From Candidatus Cloacimonadota bacterium (lineage in GTDB: Bacteria; Muiribacteriota; UBA6191; JACPRK01), in assembly GCA_021772705.1 (NCBI GenBank), contig JAJFLN010000737.1:1-18403 (forward strand): DNA of 18,403 bases, read 5' to 3'. Position numbers and translations under genes: made by a program. The notes under the pieces are model-generated. The model was not told where the DNA came from. It ran no database searches and was given only the letters and a program-made list of their open reading frames with translations. Shown here piece after piece: positions 1 through 6,242 of the stretch (positions within the stretch are counted from its first letter, which is position 1; the number at the start of each line of letters is the position of its first letter).

Positions 1-91
1 CCTATGAGGTGCCTCCTGCTGAGTCTCGGGGCGCTGGTTTTCCATACTCGAACGACGAGATCGTTGCCGGGGAGCGGCTCTCATGTGATTT

Positions 92-116
92 GCGGCATGA
101 CGAGTCGTCATGCCGC
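92..116. repeat. 25-base near-perfect palindrome
   Basis: Arms GCGGCATGACGA (92-103) and TCGTCATGCCGC (105-116) are exact reverse complements around a single G at 104. It lies about 25 bases beyond the point where dctP similarity ends. No T-run follows on either strand, so it is not a standard intrinsic terminator. It could be a REP-like intergenic element, a protein-binding site or a rearrangement junction. Confidence 0.7.
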
Positions 117-138
117 GATTCACCGGACGCAACGTCAT

Positions 139-501
139 TGGGTTGACCCTCGGATCGTCGGAGAGCACGAAGTGGAGCAGGAAGGCTTGCAGCTCCGGGA
201 TCAGCTTTCCGATGTGCCCCGGAGAGGCCGTGGCGAACTGGATCGCCCCCAGGTGCAGCTGCTCCGTGATCTGGTCGGAGGTGCCCAGGGTCCCGTAGGG
301 ATAGACCGTGACCCGGATCTGGCCGTCCGACCCGTCTTCTATCAAGCGCTTGAACTCCTGGGCATAGGCGTCCTGGACGCTGCCCTGGATCTCCTCGATG
401 GCGAAGCGCCATGTCGTCTTGCGAGCCTTGCTTCCGGTGCAACCCGGTGCGTGAAGCGCCAGCAGGACGACCAGCATGAGTATCGAGACGGAGGATCGCA
501 C
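139..501 (-). pseudogene. dctP: TRAP transporter substrate-binding lipoprotein DctP, 3'-truncated
   Basis: This is the N-terminal third of a DctP-type periplasmic solute receptor, which captures organic acids for a TRAP permease. Read from a GTG at 501 it gives a lipoprotein signal peptide: a short basic start, then a run including ILMLVVLLALHAPGC ending in a Cys lipobox. The mature DctP start follows (TWRFAIEEIQGS), then IRVTVYPYGTLGTSDQI and GAIQFATASPGH, the conserved early strand-helix segments of the family. Similarity stops abruptly after FVLSDDPRVN at about position 140. The frame stays open to the window edge, but the residues there are Arg-rich and unlike DctP. Intact members have about 320-340 residues; only about 120 are present. 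The gene points away from dctQ with 34 bases between starts, whereas TRAP genes normally lie in one direction. No convincing ribosome binding site precedes the GTG, so the exact start is uncertain. An inversion plus deletion, or an assembly chimera, would explain the picture. Confidence 0.72.
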
Positions 502-535
502 GACGGAATGGCACCATGTCTAGAGCAATCATCGC

Positions 536-1009
536 ATGACCAATCAATGCAACGACAACGACCCGCCGCGGGGCCGTCCGGCCTTCGATAGGATCTTCCA
601 GGCGCTTCAGACCCTGGAGGAGCGTGTCCTCGCCGCCAGCATCCTGATCATCGCTGCCGTGACGGTGGCGAATGTCTTCTTCCGGGCCGTCCTCAACTCG
701 TCCCTCACCTTTGCCGAGGAGCTTTCTCAGGCATTCATCATCGTCGTCACCTTCGTCGGATTGAGCTACGCCGCCAGTCAGGGACGCCACATCCGGATGT
801 CGGCCCTCTACGACCAGCTTCCGACGACGGGCAGACGCCTCCTCATGAGCCTCATCGCAGCCTCCACGGCCGCCCTGATGTTCCTCCTGGCGGCGTACTC
901 GATGCAGTACGTCCACACTGTCTACGTTCTCGGAACCCGCTCCCCTGCGATGAATGTCCCCTACTGGCCATGTTCTGCGCCTACTGCTACGTCGCCTCCA
1001 TTCGGATGA
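536..1009 (+). pseudogene. dctQ: TRAP transporter small permease DctQ, C-terminus lost
   Basis: DctQ is the small four-helix membrane subunit that pairs with DctM in TRAP uptake systems. Visible are a polar N-terminus, a first membrane helix (residues about 30-50, ending VANVFFRAVLNSSLTFAEE), the family hallmark LTFAEELSQAFIIVVTFVGL, the GRHIRM motif, a third helix near residues 103-125, and the loop TRSPAMNVPYW. In relatives a fourth helix follows that loop. Here true DctQ sequence ends near 957 and the frame runs through 17 residues of DctM-coding DNA read in the wrong phase before a TGA at 1009. About 140 genuine residues remain, against 160-200 in intact members. No clear ribosome binding site precedes the ATG. 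The fragment should not make a functional subunit. Confidence 0.75.
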
Positions 1010-1710
1010 AGATCCCCCCCCTGCCGCGCTCCTCCTGGGGAGACCGGCGTGGCGCGATCCGCAAGGCCATCCTGCCCCTCGGCTTTCCCGTAATCATCAT
1101 AGGAGGCATCTACTCGGGCCTGTTCAGCCCCACCGAGGCGGCAGCCATCTCCGTACTCTACGCAGTCTTCCTGGAGGTAATGGTCTACAGAGAGGTCTCC
1201 CTGGCGGATCTTCCCGACATCGCCCTGTCCACGGGACTCGTCACGGCCGTCGTGTTCGTCCTGGTCGGTGCCGGGGCGGCCTTCTCCTGGATCATCTCCT
1301 TCGCCGAGCTTCCGACCCGACTCATCAACGAGACCCTGGGCCTGACCTCGGCCTCGGATCCAATGGTGATCCTGGCCTCCATCGCCGCCGCCTTCTTCAT
1401 CGGCTGCATGTTCGTCGATCCCATCGTCGTCATCCTGATCCTGACGCCCATCTTCCATCCCATCGCCGTCGGCGCAGGGATCGATCCGGTGCTGGTGGGA
1501 GTGCTGGTCACTCTGCAGGTCGCCATCGGCTCGGCGACTCCACCCTTCGGCTGCGACATCTTCACGGCCATCGCCATCTTCAAGCGGCCCTACCTCGACA
1601 TCATCCGAGGGACCCCGCCCTTCGTGGCGATGCTTCTCCTTGCCTCGGTTCTGCTCATGCTGTTCCCGCCCATCGCTCTGTTCCTCAGGGACCTGGCGTT
1701 CGGCGGGTGA
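961..1710 (+). pseudogene. dctM: TRAP transporter large permease DctM, N-terminal half missing
   Basis: This is the C-terminal part of DctM, the large membrane subunit of a TRAP transporter. Recognisable family segments run in order: LLAMFCAYCYVAS, a cytoplasmic loop, LPVIIIGGIYSGLFSPTEAAA-type sequence (here FPVIIIGGIYSGLFSPTEAA), ISFAELPTRLI, CMFVDPIVVILILTPIFHP, and the near-terminal ATPPFGCDIFT motif, ending naturally with a TGA at 1710. About 245 residues are present against 425-440 in intact DctM, so roughly the first 180-190 residues are absent. The first in-frame ATG is at 970, inside a membrane segment, and has no ribosome binding site. The frame differs from that of dctQ just upstream, so the junction at about 955-966 is an out-of-frame deletion and not a natural DctQM fusion. 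Confidence 0.8.
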
Positions 1711-1848
1711 GTCCCGAGTGATGGGCGTCTCGGACATGTCCCTGGTGCAGCCCGTGAAGCCAGCCTCGGGCCACGGCCCCTCCGAGGGCTCGGGCTTCGA
1801 CGGGAGTCAGGCGGGTGGGGGAATCAGTGTCGATCCGAGGGTCGGAAG

Positions 1849-2124
1849 TCAGGGGCAGGGGACGGACCCTTCCGGCAGGCGGGTGGCGCAGGCGTCCGGT
1901 GCGGCGACCAGGTAACCCGGACGGAGAGGCGACGGCGGGCCAAGCGTCGTCCACGACGCAGGCACTGTCACGAGCTGTTCGGGCCCTACTTGCAGGTACA
2001 ACCGTTCTTCACCAGACTTGACGCGGCGCCGGTCCACCACCTCGAACTCTTGGCCGTGCAACGAGTGGAACGGATGCGTCACGTCGACGCCCTCGGATCC
2101 GGTCTCGGCTGGTGTGGCGGCCAT
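1849..2124 (-). CDS. Small DUF5372-like protein
   Basis: Starting from the ATG at 2124 this encodes 91 residues. It contains VTHPFHSLHGQEFEVVDRRR, then VTVPASWTTLGPPSP. That combination (THPFHPL.G..FE, basic residues, then an aromatic PA.WTD.. strand) matches what I remember of the DUF5372 family. Such proteins have no known biochemical role, and I recall them near recombinase or transposase genes; no such gene is visible here. The last 30 or so residues do not resemble the family, so the 3' end may be degraded. The start lies 8 bases past the stop of the metallopeptidase-like gene (2133), so the two could be cotranscribed. A GAGAG run sits 6 bases before the ATG. The family call is from memory and moderately uncertain. 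Confidence 0.5.
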   Translation of the reverse strand: MAATPAETGSEGVDVTHPFHSLHGQEFEVVDRRRVKSGEERLYLQVGPEQLVTVPASWTTLGPPSPLRPGYLVAAPDACATRLPEGSVPCP

Positions 2125-2132
2125 CGGGGCTC

Positions 2133-3878
2133 TCAAGGGGCGGCTCCAGGGCGGAGCTCCTGGCCCGGTGCTGGACATGCTCGACGCGATCGGACGGCCC
2201 GACGGTTCGGGCGCGCCGGCTCAACTTGGTGCGACGCGGTCAACTGCGAGAGCGCCTTCCGAACGGAACTGTCGATTTCCGATGTCCCCGCACCCATCTG
2301 AGCCCCCAGCCAGGAGACGCAGTCCGGAACCTCCTGCGTCAACGACTTCAGTCGACTCAACTCCCGGAACACAGCCGGAGCTCCGAACTGGCGCTCCAGG
2401 CATTCCAGGGCTCGCCAGACTCCTCGATACTCCGCCTCCCTGTCGAGAGTAGCGTGGAACGGATAGGGCCTGACGAGACGTCCCCCCGGACGCAGGAGCC
2501 GCGCAAGCCGCGTGAGCCCTTCTGGCCGGGGCGGTTCGCGAGGACACATCTCACCGGCCAGGTAATCGGCCACGCCTTCGATGCCCCAGGGCTCGAGAAT
2601 CCGGCGTGACCGCACGGCCTCCATCTCGCCGGGAAAGACGAGGTGGCTCACCTCGTGGCACAGGACCCAGCGGGCGTGACCCAATGCCATCTCGCGTGCC
2701 ACGTCGTACACGACGACTCCCGCGGCCATGCTGGTCCCCGGGGCGTCGACGATGAGGATCGACGATTGCCCGAGGCCGAAGTGGCGTCGCAACCAGATGG
2801 CGGCGGACACCGCCCAACCGGCGATCTGTGGCGCCCGGGGATCGTCACTGACCACGGTCAGGTCCCACCCGGCCTCTCGATGCCGGTGGACTGACGCCTC
2901 CGACTGCAGAACCACGAGCTTCGTGGCCGGGCTGCTGGTCTCGAAGCGCGCACGCCCGCCCGTGACCTCGGACCAGCGTGAGCCGGAAGCCTCGGAGACG
3001 GCGTACCAGCCACGGCCGCCGGTCCATGGCCAGCTCAGCATGTAGGTCGAAGGGGTGACACAAGAAGCGGCCAGGTTCTCCAGCTCTCGCGGAACCAGGG
3101 TCAGCTCCCGATTGAACACGGCATGTCGCGCCGTCGTGCTCTCGGTGGAGGTCTTCGAGCGCTCCGGCTCCTCGATGCAGACCCGGCCTTTCTCGCCAGG
3201 CCCCACAAGGACAGAGTCACGACCGTCCTCGAGACGGCTTCTCATGAGGACCTCTCCGTCGATGGCGGCACCGGGAGAGACGGCGATGAGCCATCGAGCG
3301 TCTCCCTCGCCTCGTTCCCACTGCAGAGTGGTGCGGGAAGTGAACCGAAGGGAGTCGATCCGAAGGGGACTCCCTTGTCGGGCGAACTCACCGACGGACC
3401 GGAGACGTAGCTCCACCTGCTGCCGGGACGGAGGAGTCAGTCGAGTCTCTCCCCCCGGGAAGAACAGATCCAGTATGCCTGCTTCGTCACTCGCAGCGAC
3501 GACCAGGTTGGGCGTTCCCGGGATGAGAGCGCTCGCACCGTTCTCGGCGAGAACGTTAACGAGCCGCTCGTCTCTGGTCAGCTCCATCAGATGCCGGTGC
3601 GTCTGCGGGCCATTGAGCGGCGGGGTGTGGAGGGTTTCGTGCAGGCGCTCCAGCCAGGGGGCGGCTGACGGCTCCACTCGATGGCTTCCCCGCTCCGGTT
3701 CGCGGGCCGGCCAGCGTCGGCCCTCATGAAGTTCCTTCAGCTCCATTGCCTCGACCAGGGCTCGGGGCAACATCCCGGCAGCACGCTGCTGGAGTTCCCT
3801 GTCCTCCAGGGTGAGAGCAACGCCCATCCTGACGAGCCCGGCCGAGTGGCGGTCCGGAACGCCAAGGAGTCCGAACAC
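2133..3878 (-). CDS. Gluzincin (MA-clan) metallopeptidase-like protein
   Basis: This 581-residue protein has a zinc-peptidase signature near its C-terminus. HEVSH (residues 408-412) is followed by WGIEGVADY, placing a candidate third ligand at Glu434, 21 residues after the second His. This is the HExxH...WxxEGxAxY layout of MA-clan peptidases (M1-like and 'peptidase MA family' proteins), in which the two His and the downstream Glu bind zinc and the HExxH Glu activates water. The first 400 residues look like beta-rich accessory domains that I cannot assign. The start given is a GTG at 3878 with no good ribosome binding site. The frame stays open upstream to a TGA at 4002-4004, and that stretch encodes protein-like sequence with TAGC followed by QSKKPGKD, like the mature end of a lipoprotein. 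The true N-terminus may therefore be lost or frameshifted. An extracytoplasmic location is an inference. The substrate is unknown. Confidence 0.65.
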   Translation of the reverse strand: MFGLLGVPDRHSAGLVRMGVALTLEDRELQQRAAGMLPRALVEAMELKELHEGRRWPAREPERGSHRVEPSAAPWLERLHETLHTPPLNGPQTHRHLMELTRDERLVNVLAENGASALIPGTPNLVVAASDEAGILDLFFPGGETRLTPPSRQQVELRLRSVGEFARQGSPLRIDSLRFTSRTTLQWERGEGDARWLIAVSPGAAIDGEVLMRSRLEDGRDSVLVGPGEKGRVCIEEPERSKTSTESTTARHAVFNRELTLVPRELENLAASCVTPSTYMLSWPWTGGRGWYAVSEASGSRWSEVTGGRARFETSSPATKLVVLQSEASVHRHREAGWDLTVVSDDPRAPQIAGWAVSAAIWLRRHFGLGQSSILIVDAPGTSMAAGVVVYDVAREMALGHARWVLCHEVSHLVFPGEMEAVRSRRILEPWGIEGVADYLAGEMCPREPPRPEGLTRLARLLRPGGRLVRPYPFHATLDREAEYRGVWRALECLERQFGAPAVFRELSRLKSLTQEVPDCVSWLGAQMGAGTSEIDSSVRKALSQLTASHQVEPARPNRRAVRSRRACPAPGQELRPGAAP

Positions 3879-4136
3879 CCGTTGGCTAGCGTCCGGGACA
3901 TAGCGCGCATCCGCTCCCTCGATGTCCTTTCCCGGCTTCTTGCTCTGGCAGCCGGCCGTCGAGGTTCTCTTGGGAGAAATCTCTTTCGAGACCTGTCCAC
4001 CTCAGGTCGTGTCATTCCGTGTGCTCCGCGAGCTTCACGGTAGCTGCCCCCTCCCGAGGGCCATGCGCCGAACGACCTGGCCTCTGTTTCGTCGTAGCTC
4101 AAGGGCCCTTGCTGGCTCCCGGAGAGATCGCAAAGG
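3879..4136. other. Intergenic stretch with an open but start-less peptidase N-terminus
   Basis: No separate gene is supported. From 4001 down to 3879 the minus strand continues the metallopeptidase frame without a stop, including a lipobox-like TAGC whose Cys codon is at 3948-3950, but it has no ATG, GTG or TTG and no hydrophobic signal segment. From 4005 to 4136 I see no promoter, terminator or RNA. Confidence 0.5.
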
Positions 4137-5465
4137 TTACTGGCGGGCCTGTTCGGCGGCCATGTTCTTGAAGCTGGTCCGCACGATCTGCTCGTACTGC
4201 TTCCGAGACGCGATCAGGTCGTCGTATACCTCGGCGGCCCTCTTCTTGTCGCCAGATTGGGCTGCTGCAACGAAGTCGGTGTAGTGCTGCCGATACTCGG
4301 ACTTGACCCTCACGCTGTCGGAGTCGTTGTAGAAGCGGGCACCGGGAAGCTCGTCAGAGACGCCTATGTCACTGGGCACAAAGGCCTGACCTTCCAGGAC
4401 CACCTTCTTGGCCGTATCGAGAGCCACCGTGAGGGCCTGCGTGTCCCCCTGGAAGAGAGCAGTGATGCCGCGACCGATGGCTCCGCCGATGTAACCCATC
4501 ACCATGGAGCCGACGACGGTGCCGATGGGACCGGCCATGCCGCCCAGCGTGCCCCCCAGGAACTGTCCGATCGTTCCCCCCATGAAGAGGCCGACCGTGC
4601 TGCCGGCAGCCTGTCCCACGACTTCGCCGAAATCGATGCCCTCCAGGGCCTTGCTCATGTCGAAGCCGGCGCTTCCGATCCGGCCGCCCAGAATGGCGGA
4701 GGTCATGGCGCCGAAAGTGGGGAGCACGGAGGCCAGCAAACTGCCTCCGGGGGGCAGCAGACTGGTGAGGACGACGGAGGCAAGTGAGTATCCGACGCCG
4801 GAGCCGACCAGCCCACCCCAGAACTGGGGCGTGCCGATGAAGCCGACTGCCTTGCCGATGTCCACCTGGCCCGTGGTGGCAACCTGACTGATCAGATTCA
4901 TGCCTGCCACGGAGCCCACGGCCAGGGCGATGTTCATGGGGTCCATGGGCCGGAAGGTACGAGCGTTTCGAGCCGTCTGATCGATGGACTTCATGATCAC
5001 CGACTGACGCTGCGGCGCGATGCCGACCCGGTCCATGCCGTACCGGACCAATCCTCGAGCTTCCTGACCCAGGGTGGGATTGGCCGGGATGTTGTACTTC
5101 GCCTTGATGGCGTCTACCCGGGGCTTGAACTGGTCCGGCAGGCTGTCGAGCATCTGGGCCGTCTTGATGACCGGGGGGACGGAGCTGCCCAGGTTGCCCC
5201 AGTTGCCCCGAAGCTGCTTCACCTGTTGCTGAAGAAGCTGCACTTCCGCTTCGAGGCCCGGAGGCAGCGTCCCGGGGGGCAAGCTGCTGGCCATCGCCGA
5301 GATCCCCGCCATCCGGGAGGCAGCCGATGCGCCTGCCTGGAGGGAGCCGGCAGAAGAGCCGGCCACCTGGGCCAGGACGGCCACAGGCTGCACGATCAGA
5401 TGGACTGCCAGCAGCAGCGCTACAAGTCTCTTGACGCCAGGTATTCTGTGAGATGTGGCAAACAT
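4137..5465 (-). CDS. Exported glycine-zipper-rich protein
   Basis: I do not recognise a named family. The ATG at 5465 opens a clear Sec signal peptide: MFATSHRIPGVKR, then a hydrophobic stretch to residue 32 with a VLA cleavage site before Gln33. The 410-residue mature part has an Ala/Ser/Gly-rich start, a Gln-rich helix (about 70-88), a polar region (90-175), then long Gly-rich hydrophobic stretches at about 177-195, 213-232, 243-268 and 280-338. The last of these repeats GG.IG.FLGG.LGG-type spacing typical of glycine zippers that pack helices in membranes or pores. The C-terminal 60 residues (about 385-442) are charged and helical. It could be an envelope or outer-membrane-associated, oligomerising protein. 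Translation is open further upstream, but the signal peptide fixes the start. It is divergent from the YdjM-like gene, with control sequence shared between 5466 and 5570. Confidence 0.75.
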   Translation of the reverse strand: MFATSHRIPGVKRLVALLLAVHLIVQPVAVLAQVAGSSAGSLQAGASAASRMAGISAMASSLPPGTLPPGLEAEVQLLQQQVKQLRGNWGNLGSSVPPVIKTAQMLDSLPDQFKPRVDAIKAKYNIPANPTLGQEARGLVRYGMDRVGIAPQRQSVIMKSIDQTARNARTFRPMDPMNIALAVGSVAGMNLISQVATTGQVDIGKAVGFIGTPQFWGGLVGSGVGYSLASVVLTSLLPPGGSLLASVLPTFGAMTSAILGGRIGSAGFDMSKALEGIDFGEVVGQAAGSTVGLFMGGTIGQFLGGTLGGMAGPIGTVVGSMVMGYIGGAIGRGITALFQGDTQALTVALDTAKKVVLEGQAFVPSDIGVSDELPGARFYNDSDSVRVKSEYRQHYTDFVAAAQSGDKKRAAEVYDDLIASRKQYEQIVRTSFKNMAAEQARQ

Positions 5466-5508
5466 GATCGGTCGATCGGTCCCCCGGACCCTACCATGAA
5501 TACCGATC
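5466..5508. promoter_or_regulatory. Tandem 8-mer and inverted copy in the divergent control region
   Basis: GATCGGTC occurs twice head to tail at 5466-5473 and 5474-5481. An inverted copy of seven of its bases, ACCGATC, lies at 5502-5508. The cluster sits directly upstream of the ATG at 5465 and ahead of the plus-strand gene, where an operator would be expected. No binding protein can be named. Confidence 0.3.
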
Positions 5509-6242
5509 TTGCCGGTGAATGGTTGCAGCCTGCCCGGATCCAGTATCCTCATCGCCAAGGAGGTGCCGCCTTCAACCCTCTCACCCACGCCCTCATAGGA
5601 TGGAGCATCGCCCACATCGGGCCATCGTCTCGTCGCTTGCGGTTCGCCTGCGTCGCCGCCTCTCTCCTTCCCGACCTCGACGGTCTGGGACTGCTGTTTG
5701 GCAAGGAGTACTACATCAAGTACCACCACCTCCTCTGTCACAACTTCGCTTTTGCTTTCCTGGTCATGCTCCTCTCGTCAGCCTGGCTCGGGTTCAGCCC
5801 CCCTGACCTGCTCAGGGTCTTCCTGTGCGGCCCCCTTCACTTCCTGGGAGACTACTGGGGCTCGGGCCCGGGATGGCCCCTGTTCCTCTACCAGCCCTTC
5901 GACGGCTCCGCCGTACTCAATCCAGAGGCCTGGGATTTCAATGGCCCTGAGAGCCAGATCGTGCTGACCCTGCTTCTGGTCCACGCATTCACGGTGGCCC
6001 GGACGCTGGGGCGAACACCGGTGGAGGTGATCTCACCGGATCTGGACGGGGCCCTGGTCGATCGGTTCGCCCTGGGCTTCGGCGCCGAGTGCCATTGCGG
6101 AGAAACGGCGCTCCATCGGTGCCGCCAGTGCCTGCGGCCCATCTGCACCCGCCACGGAGAGTTTCCGGCTCGTTACCGGGTCGTCTGCCGGGTCTGTCCC
6201 CTGGACCCGGTCGGGGACGGGGACGGGGGCACCGATGGCTGA
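5496..6242 (+). CDS. YdjM-like membrane-bound metal-dependent hydrolase with B-box-like zinc-finger tail
   Basis: This belongs to the YdjM family of inner-membrane predicted metal-dependent hydrolases (PF04307 type); no substrate is established. Numbered from the ATG at 5496, the family pattern begins at residue 26: NPLTHALIGW (His31), ASLLPDLDGLG (Asp60, Asp62), a His cluster YHHLLCHNF (His77, His78, His82), then CGPLHFLGDYWG (His115, Asp119). Four hydrophobic segments fit membrane helices. The tail (199-234) has the spacing C-x-C-x7-C-x2-C-x4-C-x2-H-x10-C-x2-C, as in B-box or treble-clef zinc fingers, which is not part of the usual family. The start is doubtful: a strong AAGGAGGT at 5557 points to codon TTC at 5571, exactly where relatives begin MNPLTH, while the ATG at 5496 has no ribosome binding site. 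The stop overlaps the hyuA start by 8 bases, implying one transcript. Confidence 0.75.
   Translation: MNTDLAGEWLQPARIQYPHRQGGAAFNPLTHALIGWSIAHIGPSSRRLRFACVAASLLPDLDGLGLLFGKEYYIKYHHLLCHNFAFAFLVMLLSSAWLGFSPPDLLRVFLCGPLHFLGDYWGSGPGWPLFLYQPFDGSAVLNPEAWDFNGPESQIVLTLLLVHAFTVARTLGRTPVEVISPDLDGALVDRFALGFGAECHCGETALHRCRQCLRPICTRHGEFPARYRVVCRVCPLDPVGDGDGGTDG
5523..5564 (+). promoter_or_regulatory. Possible promoter and strong Shine-Dalgarno of the YdjM-like gene
   Basis: A TATCCT at 5544-5549 could serve as a -10 box with TTGCAG at 5523-5528 as a -35 box, although the 15-base spacing is short. Transcription would start near 5556. Immediately after, AAGGAGGT at 5557-5564 is a near-perfect Shine-Dalgarno, followed six bases later by codon TTC at 5571. 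The ribosome binding site is much more certain than the promoter. Confidence 0.4.

Noticed and set aside
1..45. Possible minus-strand gene start MENQRPETQQ running off the window edge
   Set aside because: Only 15 codons are visible, with no ribosome binding site and no recognisable domain.
4..591. Plus-strand open frame starting with a hydrophobic MRCLLLSLGALVF
   Set aside because: Beyond the first 13 residues it is the antisense of the dctP fragment and shows no family resemblance.
954..1737. Two long open frames, one on each strand, overlapping the dctM remnant
   Set aside because: Their Arg/His/Asp-rich translations lack any fold-like pattern; the membrane-protein frame is clearly the real one.
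1711..1848. Possible gene between the dctM remnant and the DUF5372-like ORF
   Set aside because: Only GC-rich shadow frames without motifs or ribosome binding sites.
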